A DNA stretch of 64,000 bases from an uncultured Christensenella sp. (GTDB lineage: Bacteria > Bacillota > Clostridia > Christensenellales > Borkfalkiaceae). Each line of letters opens with the position of its first letter. The stretch's first letter is position 1. Below are positions 1-8,677 of this stretch, one piece after another. A model generated the notes under the pieces. It had not been told where the DNA came from and searched no databases. It saw nothing but the letters and a program-made list of their open reading frames with translations. A program made the position numbers and the translations under genes. The stretch spans positions 62,001 to 126,000 of the forward strand of contig CAJTOY010000005.1 in NCBI GenBank assembly GCA_910578195.1, in the 5' to 3' direction.

Positions 1-2896
1 CGTGCTGTTCGGCGCCGAGCACGTTGCCCGCGCCGCGTATTTCCAAATCGCGCATTGCAACCTTGAAGCCCGAGCCGAGCTCGGTAAACTGCATTATTGC
101 TTTCAGCCTTTCAGCCGCGTCCGAGGTTAAAACCTTTTCGGGCTTGAACGTGAAATAAGCTTGCGCTAAGCGTGAGCCTCTGCCCACTCTGCCGCGGAGC
201 TGGTAAAGCTGGGAAATGCCGAGGCGGTCGGAATCGATAACTATAATCGTGTTGGCGTTGGGAAGGTCGATTCCGTTTTCGATTATCGTCGTGGTTACAA
301 GTATGTTTTTATCGCCGCGGTAGAACGCGAACACGCTGTTTTCGAGGACGTCTCTGTCCATTCTGCCGTGCGCGTAGCACACTTTGCCCTCTGGGATAAT
401 TTCCGCTATTCTGCCCGCAAACGACGAAATTGTTTCAACTCTGTTGTAGAGTATGAATACCTGTCCGCCGCGCGAAAGCTCCCTTATGCACGCGTCGCGA
501 ATAAGCGTTTCGGTTTCCTCGACGACGTAGGTCTGGACGGGCAGTCTCTTCTGCGGGGGTGTGTTTATCGTGCTTATGTCCCTTATCCCCGCAAGCGACA
601 TATGTAATGTACGCGGTATGGGCGTCGCGGTCATAGTGAGGCAGTCGACGTCGTTTTTAACGTGTTTTATTTTTTCCTTGTGTTCGACGCCGAAGCGCTG
701 TTCCTCGTCGAGCACCAAAAGTCCGAGGTCGTAGAACCTAACGTCGTTCGACAACAGTCTGTGCGTGCCGATAATAAAATCTATGTCGCCGTTTGCGAGC
801 CGCTTCAAGGTTTCGGCTTGCTGTTTGGGAGTTTTGAAGCGGTTAAGTTTTTCAACGGTTACGCCGAAGTCCTTAAACCTTTCTACTGCGGTATTGTAAT
901 GCTGTTCGGACAAGACCGTTCCGGGGCACATAAGCGCGGCTTGTTTGCCGCCCAGCACGCACTGATACACGGCGCGGAGCGCGACCTCGGTTTTGCCGTA
1001 GCCGACGTCGCCGCACAGAAGGCGGTCCATCACCTTTTCCGAGCACATGTCGGCCTTGATTTCCTCTATGGATACGAGCTGGTCGGGGGTTTCCTCGTAG
1101 GAGAACGCGTCCTCGAACTCCTGCATCATAACCGAGTGTTCGGGGAAGCAAAAACCCTTCTTTTCGGTGCGCTCGGCGTAAAGCTGTTTCAAGTCGAACG
1201 CGAGCTCGCGTATCGAGCGCTTGACCCTCTCCTTTACCCTATCGAATTCGGCGCCTCCTATCTTCGACAGCGAGGGATTGGTTTCGCCGACGTATTTGGA
1301 CAGTACGTCCATTTGCTCGACGGGCACATACAGCACGTCGCCGCCCTTGTATTCGAGCGCGACATACTCCTTAATTCCGTCGGTGGTCTCTATTTTTTTT
1401 GTGCCCGTTATTCTGCCTATGCCGTGCTTTTCGTGGACGGCATAGTCGCCTATTTCGGGCGCGGTGAACATATCCCCGCGTTTTTTGCGTATACGCTTTG
1501 TGGTTACCTTGGTGTATAAGTCCGAGCTGCCCAAAATTACGAGCTTGCTTTCGTGGACGATTAGTCCGTGCGGCATTTCCGCCGAAGTTATCGACACGCC
1601 GTGAAGGGCTTCGAGCCTGTCCGGCAAGGGATAGACGGGCAGATATTCGTCGCCAAGTATTTCGGAAAGCTTTTCGCTGCGCTGAATTCCGCCCGTATAT
1701 ATCAGTATGCGGTAGCCGTTAGACAGCCAGTTTTTGACGTCGGTTATAAGCTGCGGCATTGCGTTCAGATACGACGGCGCGGGCGACGACGTGAAATTGT
1801 AAGTTCTCAGCGGTTTGAAAAACTGCGTGCCCGAAGTAAACGTCTGCACCGCCATCGAGCGGTATTTGCTAAAATTCTCTGTAAGCGTCTGCGGAGAGAG
1901 AAGCTGCCCGGCGGAAAAATCGAACGCTTCGCCCCCCTTTTTAAGCTCGCGCACGCGCTCGCCATGTTCCTTGTATACGCCGTTCAGTCTGTCGTTAATC
2001 AGCTTGCACTCGTCGAAAATTATCAGCGTGTTTTTATCCAGCAAGTCGAATATCGTTCGCGTGCCCGAGATAAGCGGAAGCACGAACGAAGCGCCCGCGA
2101 ACGGCGCGCCGCCTTCGAGCTTGGTTATGAGGTCGTCGCAAATCGCCTTGGCGCGCTTGTACGAAGCCGAGTCGGCACAGCTTTTCAAGCTTTTGGAAAT
2201 TTGCGCTTTTATGTTATCGACGTCCTTTTTGTTAAAACGCGCGTCGGTTGCGGAAATTACGCTTACCGAGCTCACCTCGTCCAGCCGCTCGCCGCTGACC
2301 GAGTCGTAGGGGCGAATTCTTTCCACCGCGTCGCCGAAGAAATCGATGCGCACGGGGTTTTCGCAGTTAATCGGGTATATATCGAGAATATCGCCGCGCA
2401 CCGCGAACGAGCCCTTGCTTTCCACCGAGTATTCGCGGGTATAGCCCATTTCCACGAGCTTTGCGGGCACGGACGTAAAGTCGGTTTCTTCGCCCGCGGT
2501 AAAATTAAGGATTTCCGCGTCCGCGGGGAAAAGCTGCATAACCGCCTCTATATCGCATACGACGATATCCGCGCCGTTCGAAATTTCGCTTACGGCGGTC
2601 AGCCTTCTGAAAAGCGCGTCCTTGGAAAGCGCGTCTTTATAGAGGATAACCTCGTCCTTTGCGGGCAGAAGCACGCATTTTCTGCCCGACAGCGCCGAAA
2701 TCGAGGCGTGCGCCTTGTCCGCGCTCACCCCGTCGGCGGTGATATATAAAATTTTATATTGCGGCAGGCACGATATGAGATACTTATGCGCTTCGGTAAC
2801 GCCGAAAACCGCCGTCGGCGTGCCGAGGCGGATGTCGTTTTCCAAAGCGGGATAATTCCCGCCGAGATTTTTGCAGTTAAAAAAATTTGCCTTCAA
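1..2896 (-). CDS. mfd: Transcription-repair coupling factor Mfd (3' end beyond window)
   Basis: Superfamily 2 DNA translocase that removes RNA polymerase stalled at lesions and recruits UvrA. About 965 residues are visible of the family's usual ~1150; the C-terminal UvrA-interaction-regulating domain is cut off by the left edge. Visible parts are the UvrB-like N-terminal module, the RNA-polymerase-interacting CarD-like domain, Walker A GDVGYGKTE near residue 630, the DEEQRFG box near 730, and an RGRVGR helicase motif VI. The last visible residues (RDLEIRGAGNVLGAEQH) are an Mfd/RecG signature. The start is taken as TTG at 2896, five bases after the pth stop, because no ATG fits and an in-frame stop lies just upstream. 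There is no strong ribosome binding site, so coupling to pth is likely. It is the last visible gene of prs-pth-mfd. Confidence 0.96.
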   Translation of the reverse strand, partial: MKANFFNCKNLGGNYPALENDIRLGTPTAVFGVTEAHKYLISCLPQYKILYITADGVSADKAHASISALSGRKCVLLPAKDEVILYKDALSKDALFRRLTAVSEISNGADIVVCDIEAVMQLFPADAEILNFTAGEETDFTSVPAKLVEMGYTREYSVESKGSFAVRGDILDIYPINCENPVRIDFFGDAVERIRPYDSVSGERLDEVSSVSVISATDARFNKKDVDNIKAQISKSLKSCADSASYKRAKAICDDLITKLEGGAPFAGASFVLPLISGTRTIFDLLDKNTLIIFDECKLINDRLNGVYKEHGERVRELKKGGEAFDFSAGQLLSPQTLTENFSKYRSMAVQTFTSGTQFFKPLRTYNFTSSPAPSYLNAMPQLITDVKNWLSNGYRILIYTGGIQRSEKLSEILGDEYLPVYPLPDRLEALHGVSITSAEMPHGLIVHESKLVILGSSDLYTKVTTKRIRKKRGDMFTAPEIGDYAVHEKHGIGRITGTKKIETTDGIKEYVALEYKGGDVLYVPVEQMDVLSKYVGETNPSLSKIGGAEFDRVKERVKRSIRELAFDLKQLYAERTEKKGFCFPEHSVMMQEFEDAFSYEETPDQLVSIEEIKADMCSEKVMDRLLCGDVGYGKTEVALRAVYQCVLGGKQAALMCPGTVLSEQHYNTAVERFKDFGVTVEKLNRFKTPKQQAETLKRLANGDIDFIIGTHRLLSNDVRFYDLGLLVLDEEQRFGVEHKEKIKHVKNDVDCLTMTATPIPRTLHMSLAGIRDISTINTPPQKRLPVQTYVVEETETLIRDACIRELSRGGQVFILYNRVETISSFAGRIAEIIPEGKVCYAHGRMDRDVLENSVFAFYRGDKNILVTTTIIENGIDLPNANTIIVIDSDRLGISQLYQLRGRVGRGSRLAQAYFTFKPEKVLTSDAAERLKAIMQFTELGSGFKVAMRDLEIRGAGNVLGAEQH

Positions 2897-2901
2897 AATA
2901 T

Positions 2902-3465
2902 TTATCCGTTATAAGAAGTCATTACATTCTCTACGCTCACGCCCTCAGCAATAGTAATTGCCGCGCGCGCGGCTTTTTTGCACGCCGCTATGAACAAGTC
3001 ATAGTCCTCGCGCCGAACTTCGGACAGAACGTAGTTGATTATCGGGATATTTACCTCGGGGTCGCGTATGCCTATTCTTATGCGCGCGAACTCGGACGTT
3101 CCGATTTCGGCTATGACCGAGCGCATGCCGTTGTGCGTGCCCGCGCTGCCGTTCGGGCGAATTCTCAGCGCGCCCTTGGGGATATCGTAGTCGTCGTAAA
3201 TTACGACGAGGTCGCGCGCGGTCGCCTTGTACTTTGCAAGAAGCTGCTTCACCGCCCTGCCGCTGTTGTTCATATACGTTACCGGGCGGGCGATTATCAC
3301 CTTTTCGCCGCCGACATTAGCCTCGGCGGTGAACGCCTCGCACTCTTTTTTTTTGAACTTTACGCCGAGCTCGTCCGCAACGTCGCCGACGGCAATATAG
3401 CCCATATTGTGAAAGGTCTTTAAATATTTTTCTTCGGGGTTGCCGAGTCCTACTATTATTTTCAT
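2902..3465 (-). CDS. pth: Peptidyl-tRNA hydrolase
   Basis: Cytosolic enzyme that cleaves peptidyl-tRNA released from ribosomes and recycles tRNA. The protein is 187 residues, the normal length. It opens with the family signature VGLGNPEEKY. The expected catalytic and binding residues are present: N9, H19, N66/N67 (TYMNNSG), D91 (YDDYDIPKG) and H111/N112 (GTHNG). It lies between prs and mfd, and prs-pth-mfd is a common Bacillota order. The mfd start follows its stop by five bases. A wobble-containing hairpin (3483-3508) lies in the gap between prs and pth. Confidence 0.97.
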   Translation of the reverse strand: MKIIVGLGNPEEKYLKTFHNMGYIAVGDVADELGVKFKKKECEAFTAEANVGGEKVIIARPVTYMNNSGRAVKQLLAKYKATARDLVVIYDDYDIPKGALRIRPNGSAGTHNGMRSVIAEIGTSEFARIRIGIRDPEVNIPIINYVLSEVRREDYDLFIAACKKAARAAITIAEGVSVENVMTSYNG

Positions 3466-3482
3466 AATGCGCCTTTAATTTT

Positions 3483-3508
3483 AATCGCCACAGTTGTCTG
3501 CGGCGATT
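3483..3508 (-). other. Intergenic hairpin between prs and pth
   Basis: Inverted repeat with 11-bp arms and a 4-base loop; read on the minus strand it has one G-U wobble. No U-tract follows, so it is not a standard intrinsic terminator. It may act in mRNA stability or processing between prs and pth. Confidence 0.35.
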
Positions 3509-3520
3509 GTAGAGTTTATA

Positions 3521-4468
3521 TCAGTCGTAAATTTTCGACATGGGTCTGTCGAGATAAACGTTTTCTATTGCCGAAGCGAATATCGGCGCGGTGGAAATCA
3601 TTTTGAAAATGGGAAGCATTTTCTCTTCGGGGATATTGATTGTGTCGAGCATGGCGAGCTCGGTTATGGGCGAAGCCGCAAGTCTTTCAATCGCGGGACC
3701 CGAAAGCACGCCGTGCGAGCAGCACGCGTAAATTTCCTTTGCGCCCGCTTCCTTCAACGCCTTAGCGCCTTGCACGATTGTGCCCGCGGTGTCAATCATA
3801 TCGTCGATCATGAGGCAGTTTTTGCCCTTGACGTCGCCGATTATGTTCATAACCTCCATAACGTTCGCCTTGGGGCGGCGTTTGTCGATTATAGCCATTT
3901 TCGCGTCCATTTTCGCGGCTACCTTTCTCGCCCTCGCCACCGAGCCTATGTCGGGGGATACTACGACGAAGTCGTCGTCTACCTTGGGTTTGAAATGGTT
4001 GTAAAGCGTGGGTCCGCCCACGAGGTTATCGAGAGGAATATCGAAAAAGCCCTGAATTTGCAGACAGTGCAAGTCCATTGTAAGAACTCTGTCCGCGCCC
4101 GCGGAGGTTATGAGGTTTGCTACGAGTTTAGCCGTTATAGGCTCCCTCGAACGCGCCTTTCTGTCCTGACGGGCATAGCCGAAATAGGGAATTACCGCGG
4201 TTATTCTGCCCGCGCTTGCACGCTTTGCCGCGTCAATCATTATGAGAAGCTCCATAAGGTTGGTGTTGACGGGCGTGCTTGTGGACTGGATAAGAAAAAC
4301 GTCCTTGCCGCGAATGGACTCGTCAAAGCGGACGTAAATTTCGCCGTCCGAAAAATGAGTTACTTCCATTGCGCCGAGCGAGGTGTTAAGTCTCTCCGCT
4401 ATCGCCTTAGCAAGGGGCTGGTTGGAATTACCCGAAAATATCTTTATTTCGTTGCCGTGGTTAATCAT
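3521..4468 (-). CDS. prs: Ribose-phosphate pyrophosphokinase (PRPP synthase)
   Basis: Makes PRPP from ribose 5-phosphate and ATP for nucleotide, His and Trp synthesis. The protein is 315 residues, typical of class I enzymes. Visible motifs are the N-terminal KIFSGNSN segment, FSDGEIYV, the catalytic flexible loop RQDRKARSREPITAK, MDLHCLQIQGFF, and the PRPP-binding loop MIDDMIDTAGT near residues 217-227. The ATG has GGAGG upstream with normal spacing. A promoter with a TTGACT/TAAAAT pair (4522-4550) lies in the gap to tadA, so prs may start its own transcription unit with pth and mfd. Confidence 0.98.
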   Translation of the reverse strand: MINHGNEIKIFSGNSNQPLAKAIAERLNTSLGAMEVTHFSDGEIYVRFDESIRGKDVFLIQSTSTPVNTNLMELLIMIDAAKRASAGRITAVIPYFGYARQDRKARSREPITAKLVANLITSAGADRVLTMDLHCLQIQGFFDIPLDNLVGGPTLYNHFKPKVDDDFVVVSPDIGSVARARKVAAKMDAKMAIIDKRRPKANVMEVMNIIGDVKGKNCLMIDDMIDTAGTIVQGAKALKEAGAKEIYACCSHGVLSGPAIERLAASPITELAMLDTINIPEEKMLPIFKMISTAPIFASAIENVYLDRPMSKIYD

Positions 4469-4521
4469 TTGGTGTTTCGTCCTCCGATTTAACTTTTGTA
4501 TTTCACTGACAGTGCTTTTCC

Positions 4522-4550
4522 ATTTTATATTTATAACGCGTTAAAGTCAA
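4522..4550 (-). promoter_or_regulatory. Sigma-A-type promoter for prs-pth-mfd
   Basis: On the minus strand TTGACT (4550-4545) and TAAAAT (4527-4522) are separated by exactly 17 bases, upstream of the prs leader. The short palindrome CACTGACAGTG (4504-4514) lies just downstream of the predicted start of transcription. Inferred from spacing and hexamer match only. Confidence 0.55.
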
Positions 4551-4571
4551 ACGAATAGGCAGAGAAATTTT

Positions 4572-5024
4572 TTACTTTTTTGTCCTTTCGCGCATTTGCG
4601 AAAAGAACGCGGACAAAATCGACGCGCATTCCTCGCGCATTACCCCGCCCTCGACCTCTATCGTGTGGTTCAATAAATTCGCTTCGGCAAGCTCGTTAGT
4701 CATCGAACGCCCCTTCGCTTCATACGCGCCGAAGTACACCTTTTTTATCCTCGCGTTGAGCATTGCGCCCATGCACATGGGGCACGGCTCCAACGTGACG
4801 TAAATTTCGCACTCGGGAATTCGCCAGCTTTTAAGTTTTTTACACGCCTTTTCAATCGCTTCGACCTCCGCGTGGGCGGTTGCTATCTGCTTTTTCGTGC
4901 GGCGGTTGTGCCCGCGCGAAATTATCTTTCCGTCGCACACCACGACCGCGCCTATGGGCACCTCGCCCTCTCCGAGCGCTTTTTGCGCGCATTTAAGCGC
5001 GGCTTTCATAAATTTATCAGCCAT
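4572..5024 (-). CDS. tadA: tRNA-specific adenosine deaminase
   Basis: Converts A34 to inosine in the wobble position of tRNA-Arg(ACG). The protein is 150 residues, normal for TadA. The zinc deaminase signature is complete: H51-A-E53 (HAEVEAI) and PCPMC with C81 and C84. The GAMLNARIKKVYFGA segment after it is typical of TadA rather than of cytidine or guanine deaminases. Its start overlaps the 3' end of the upstream M14 peptidase gene by 8 bases, so the two are translationally coupled. Confidence 0.95.
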   Translation of the reverse strand: MADKFMKAALKCAQKALGEGEVPIGAVVVCDGKIISRGHNRRTKKQIATAHAEVEAIEKACKKLKSWRIPECEIYVTLEPCPMCMGAMLNARIKKVYFGAYEAKGRSMTNELAEANLLNHTIEVEGGVMREECASILSAFFSQMRERTKK

Positions 5025-5745
5025 ATTTTTCCGTGAATATTTTCAACGCCTTAAAGCATTTTTTTACTTTGCGTAATTTTTTTATCGGGTGGACGTTGTC
5101 GTCAGAACCGCACTCCACCGTGTACGACGGGATATGCAGCTTTTGTATGCACCAGTCCTTGTATCCGCCCGCCGAGCCGCAAATCACCTTTGCGGTGTAG
5201 CCCGTAGCTTCCGAAAGGATATCCGCCCCCCGTTTGTCGCCGCCTCCGCAAAATTCCCAGTATATTTCTTCGCCCTTAGTGTGAAAACTGAAAGTGACGT
5301 AAGGGCGAACCTTTAACGTAAAATCGCGAAGCGCTATCGTTTCGGCTTCCGAAAATGGTTTGTCGCCTATACAGTTTTCGCTGCCGCGCATCTTTACGTT
5401 GAGCCGACCGCTACCCCACTCGGCGTCGAAATTGCAGTTCAAATCCACGCCGCGGGCGTTCGCCTTCCACATGGGGCGAAGCTCCTCGCAGATTGTCGCG
5501 CCGTCGGGATTTACAAGAGGTATCACCCAGCCGCCGCCCGCGCTCAGACCTGTTTTAATATGTTTTAAAGCGAGCCGCGCGGTTATCCATTCTCTGCCGT
5601 GTATGGCGTACGTCGCAATGAATTGCCGACCCGTGGGACTGCCTATATGGAACGCAAAAATTTCCCTTCCGCGGAAAGAGTAGCCTATGATACACTTCTT
5701 TCCGCCGTATCTGTTGTAGAATTTTTTTACCTCTTCGAATATCAC
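5017..5745 (-). CDS. M14-family zinc carboxypeptidase, cytosolic type
   Basis: A metallocarboxypeptidase domain of 242 residues with no signal peptide. Zinc ligands fit H49 and E52 (AIHGREWITARL) and H155 (FSFHTKGEE). The catalytic glutamate fits E211 (SYTVECG). NPDG near 79-82 and DLNCNF near 101-106 match the NPDGF/DLNRNF substrate-binding boxes, but the second box has Cys where Arg is usual. The family includes gamma-D-Glu-meso-DAP peptidases of peptidoglycan recycling; the C-terminal tyrosine/glutamate layout resembles those. Without a secretion signal a role on imported muropeptides is plausible. The substrate is inferred. Confidence 0.8.
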   Translation of the reverse strand: MIFEEVKKFYNRYGGKKCIIGYSFRGREIFAFHIGSPTGRQFIATYAIHGREWITARLALKHIKTGLSAGGGWVIPLVNPDGATICEELRPMWKANARGVDLNCNFDAEWGSGRLNVKMRGSENCIGDKPFSEAETIALRDFTLKVRPYVTFSFHTKGEEIYWEFCGGGDKRGADILSEATGYTAKVICGSAGGYKDWCIQKLHIPSYTVECGSDDNVHPIKKLRKVKKCFKALKIFTEKYG

Positions 5746-5766
5746 ATATATAAAATATGCGCGCCG

Positions 5767-6204
5767 CTATTTGTGATATTCGCCGCCGCCGTTTATCATA
5801 AATGCGCGGTAAATCTGCTCGCACAGTATCACGCGCATGAGCTGGTGCGGAAATGTCATTTCGGAAAACGAAAGCTTCAAATCCGCCGCAAATTTCACCT
5901 TGTCCGAAAGCCCGCATGACGAGCCGATTATAAACGTCGCCTCTTCGCCGCGGTCGGTTAAGCACTTTATGTGCTTTGCAAGCCGTTCGCTCGAAAAACT
6001 TACCCCCTCGACGCACAGCGCTATTTTTTTACCGACGCAGGATTTTAAAATAGCCTCGCCCTCTTCGTTTAAATTTCTGCCTTCGGGAAGTTCCTTGACC
6101 TCGACGCGGGCAAACCGCGAAAGGCGTTTGAGGTACTCCTCTATCGCCGAGCGGTAAAAGGCTTCCTTGATTTTGCCGACGCAGACTATGTTTATTTTCT
6201 GCAT
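5767..6204 (-). CDS. rlmH: 23S rRNA (pseudouridine1915-N3)-methyltransferase
   Basis: SPOUT methyltransferase that methylates pseudouridine 1915 in helix 69 of 23S rRNA. The protein is 145 residues. Visible are the SAM-binding knot segment FIIGSSCGLSD and the C-terminal hallmark SEMTFPHQLMRVILCEQIYRA ending in GGGEYHK; family members end in YHK. The first codon directly abuts the stop of the upstream CPBP protease gene. Confidence 0.96.
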   Translation of the reverse strand: MQKINIVCVGKIKEAFYRSAIEEYLKRLSRFARVEVKELPEGRNLNEEGEAILKSCVGKKIALCVEGVSFSSERLAKHIKCLTDRGEEATFIIGSSCGLSDKVKFAADLKLSFSEMTFPHQLMRVILCEQIYRAFMINGGGEYHK

Positions 6205-7176
6205 TTATTGACCTATAAACAGCGTGGCGAAGTTGAACAGCCAGAGAATCCCGAGCACCGCAACCGCAACCGAGCCGCTCGAAAAAAAGCTTTTGACGCT
6301 GCCCTTGACGCATTTTTTCACGGGCGGATTTTCGAACATAAAGCCTATGCGTTTGCCGAATTTCGTTTTTTCGACCGTGGGACGGTCGAGAATCAACAGC
6401 ACGAGCCCGACAATAAGCGCGACCGCGCCGAGAACCATAAGCACAATCTGTACGGTCGGCGTCATAAAGCCGCCGCTTTCGTCCACCGCGCCGCTCGCCG
6501 CCAGAACAATAACGACACCGTTGTTCAGAAAGTGCATAACTATGCCGGGGAGTATCGAGCCCGAGCGCACCGCGACGAGCGCGAACAGACACCCCGCCAG
6601 AAACTGATAGACCGTCTGCTCGGGCGAGCCGTGGAAAAGCGAGAACGCAAACCCGACTATAAGCACGGTGCGCACGGTGCCGAGCGTGCTTTCGCTCGCA
6701 TTAAGTATAACCCCTCTGAAAAGCGCCTCCTCGAAGATTGCGGGCATGACCGCGACCACTAAAAGCGCAAGCGCGACCCAACCGCCGTGCAAGCTGTATA
6801 TAAACTCGTTGAGCTTAACGTACATTTCGCTTTCGCCGACGTTGAAAAGTTTTAAAAACCAATCATTAATCTGATTTAGCGAGAAGAAAAGCCCGAATAT
6901 CAAGAGCAGACCTATAAAGTAATATTTCGGCCTGCACTTTACGGGAAAGACCGCCCTGAACTTGACCTTTCTGACTTTCAGCGTCAGCGCAATCGACGCG
7001 GCAATAGCAATCGGCGAGGGCAGAAAATTCAAAAACCAGTACGCGTAGCCGTACTGCGGTACAAGAGTCATTATCCCGTTAAAAATCAAAGAAACAACTA
7101 TAAATGCGATTACCGCCGCGCTGTACATAAAGCCGCCGGTAGCCGAATTCATATTGTTTAATTCGTTATCTTCCAT
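6205..7176 (-). CDS. CPBP-family intramembrane glutamic protease
   Basis: Polytopic membrane protein of 323 residues (Abi/CAAX protease-like). The catalytic motif EEALFRG has E149-E150 and R154. It is followed by the second box SLFHGSPEQ (H182) and a third box VMHFLNN (H215), all in predicted membrane helices. Members process prenylated or bacteriocin-related proteins, or have unknown substrates; nothing nearby indicates the target here. First gene of the leftward CPBP-rlmH-M14-tadA run, divergent from fumarase. Confidence 0.88.
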   Translation of the reverse strand: MEDNELNNMNSATGGFMYSAAVIAFIVVSLIFNGIMTLVPQYGYAYWFLNFLPSPIAIAASIALTLKVRKVKFRAVFPVKCRPKYYFIGLLLIFGLFFSLNQINDWFLKLFNVGESEMYVKLNEFIYSLHGGWVALALLVVAVMPAIFEEALFRGVILNASESTLGTVRTVLIVGFAFSLFHGSPEQTVYQFLAGCLFALVAVRSGSILPGIVMHFLNNGVVIVLAASGAVDESGGFMTPTVQIVLMVLGAVALIVGLVLLILDRPTVEKTKFGKRIGFMFENPPVKKCVKGSVKSFFSSGSVAVAVLGILWLFNFATLFIGQ

Positions 7177-7234
7177 TTATCTTCCCTCCGTAAGCCGATT
7201 ATAGCTTAATTTAAAAATAAAGTAAACGAAATAA

Positions 7235-7261
7235 TTTACTTTTAATTCAATTTGTTATAAA
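7235..7261 (+). promoter_or_regulatory. Candidate promoter for fumarase, -10 box 8 bases before ATG
   Basis: TTTACT (7235-7240) and TATAAA (7256-7261) with a short 15-base spacer. The ATG of the fumarase alpha gene begins 8 bases after the -10 box, and no Shine-Dalgarno sequence lies between. A transcript from this promoter would start at or next to the ATG and be leaderless. Confidence 0.4.
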
Positions 7262-7269
7262 ATTATGGT

Positions 7270-8109
7270 ATGCGAAAGATAAACACCTCCTTAATCGAAC
7301 AAAAAATTTACGATTTGGCTTTGAAGGCGGGCGTCGATTTAACGCCGACTTGCAAGTCCGCGCTTGAAAAAGCGCGCGACGGCGAGCAAAACGCCACGGC
7401 GAAATTCGCGCTGGACACTCTTATAAAGAACAGCGAAATCGCGGTCGAAGAAAACATGCCCGTCTGTCAGGACACGGGTATGGCGGTCGTGCTTATCGAA
7501 TTGGGACAGCAGGTTTATCTAGAAGGCGACACTCTTTCCGAGGCGGTCAACCGCGGAGTTAAAAGGGCGTATTCCGACGGATATTTCAGAAAATCGGTCT
7601 GCGACCCCCTCACCCGCAAAAACACGGGCGACAACACCCCCGCCGTTATCCACACCGAGATAGTCGCGGGCGACGAAATCAAAATCACGTTTATGCCGAA
7701 GGGCTTCGGAAGCGAAAATATGTCGAGGCTGTACATGCTTAAACCCGCGCAAGGCGTCGAGGGAATTATCGGCGCGGTTGTCGAAACGGTAAAGCTTGCG
7801 GGCTCGCGCCCGTGCCCTCCCGTTTACGTCGGGGTCGGCATAGGCGGAAGCTTCGACACTTGCGCGCTTCTTGCCAAAAAGGCTTTGACCCGCGACATAG
7901 GAACAAACAACGCCCGCAAAGATATAGCCGAAATAGAAAACGAGGCTTTAAGGCGCATTAACGCGCTCGGCACGGGCTGTCAGGGGTTCGGCGGAAGCAC
8001 CACCGCGCTCGGGGTAAGCTGCGAATGGGCGCCCACGCACATTGCGGGACTGCCCGTCGCAATAAATATCCAGTGCCACTGCGTAAGGTGCGAAAAGGTG
8101 ATAATATGA
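7270..8109 (+). CDS. Fumarate hydratase class I, alpha subunit
   Basis: [4Fe-4S] fumarase/tartrate-dehydratase N-terminal subunit, which interconverts fumarate and malate with the beta subunit. The protein is 279 residues, the normal length for the split form. Cluster cysteines fit the conserved boxes PVCQDTG (C62), TGCQGFGG and the C-terminal CHCVRCEK. Its TGA overlaps the ATG of the beta gene (ATGA). There is no ribosome binding site at the start, and the promoter -10 box is immediately upstream. L(+)-tartrate dehydratase is a close relative and cannot be excluded, but in this housekeeping setting fumarase is more likely. Confidence 0.93.
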   Translation: MRKINTSLIEQKIYDLALKAGVDLTPTCKSALEKARDGEQNATAKFALDTLIKNSEIAVEENMPVCQDTGMAVVLIELGQQVYLEGDTLSEAVNRGVKRAYSDGYFRKSVCDPLTRKNTGDNTPAVIHTEIVAGDEIKITFMPKGFGSENMSRLYMLKPAQGVEGIIGAVVETVKLAGSRPCPPVYVGVGIGGSFDTCALLAKKALTRDIGTNNARKDIAEIENEALRRINALGTGCQGFGGSTTALGVSCEWAPTHIAGLPVAINIQCHCVRCEKVII

Positions 8110-8624
8110 TAAAGCTTACACTGCCCTTAAACAAGGAAACGGTTAAGACCTTGAAGGCGGGTGACAGCGTTCTTCTGTCGGGTACGATACTGACCGCGCG
8201 CGACTGCGCGCACAAGAGAATTTTCGAATATCTCGACAGCGGGCGCCCCCTTCCGTTCGCTTTGAAAGACGCGATTATTTATTATGCGGGTCCTTGCCCG
8301 ACAAAGCCCGGACGGGCTTCGGGAAGCTGCGGTCCCACCACTTCGGCGAGAATGGACGTCTTTGCGCCCCGCCTTCTGGATTTGGGGCTGGGCGCGATTA
8401 TCGGCAAGGGCGAAATGTGCGATGAGGTGCGTGAAAGCTTGAAGAGAAACTGCTGCGTATATTTCGCCGCGATTGGCGGCGCGGGCGCGCTTTACGGCAA
8501 CGCCATAAAAAGCAGCGAGTGCATAGCGTTCGACGACCTTTTATCCGAAGGGGTTTATAAGCTCAAAGTCAAAAATTTCCCCGTTATAGTCGCCCACGAC
8601 TGTCACGGCGGAACTTTGTATTAA
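8106..8624 (+). CDS. Fumarate hydratase class I, beta subunit
   Basis: C-terminal subunit of the split class I fumarase, 172 residues. The start is the ATG that overlaps the alpha-subunit stop in ATGA; an upstream in-frame extension lies within the alpha gene and is unlikely. Family boxes seen are SGTILTARDCAHKRI, YYAGPCPTKPGRASGSCGPTT and a terminal FPVIVAHDCHG. It works as a complex with the alpha subunit. A T-box transcription unit follows. Confidence 0.93.
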   Translation: MIKLTLPLNKETVKTLKAGDSVLLSGTILTARDCAHKRIFEYLDSGRPLPFALKDAIIYYAGPCPTKPGRASGSCGPTTSARMDVFAPRLLDLGLGAIIGKGEMCDEVRESLKRNCCVYFAAIGGAGALYGNAIKSSECIAFDDLLSEGVYKLKVKNFPVIVAHDCHGGTLY

Positions 8625-8642
8625 AATTGATTTGAAATTAAG

Positions 8643-8671
8643 TTGACAATTTTTATAAAGGCAAATATAAT
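8643..8671 (+). promoter_or_regulatory. Consensus promoter of the pheST T-box operon
   Basis: TTGACA (8643-8648), 17-base spacer, TATAAT (8666-8671): both hexamers match the consensus. Predicted start of transcription is near 8678, giving a leader of about 275 bases before pheS. Confidence 0.75.
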
Positions 8672-8677
8672 TATTCT

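Noticed and set aside
1568..2749. Long plus-strand open frame of about 390 codons
   Set aside because: Antisense to mfd; basic, low-complexity composition typical of shadow frames in this codon usage.
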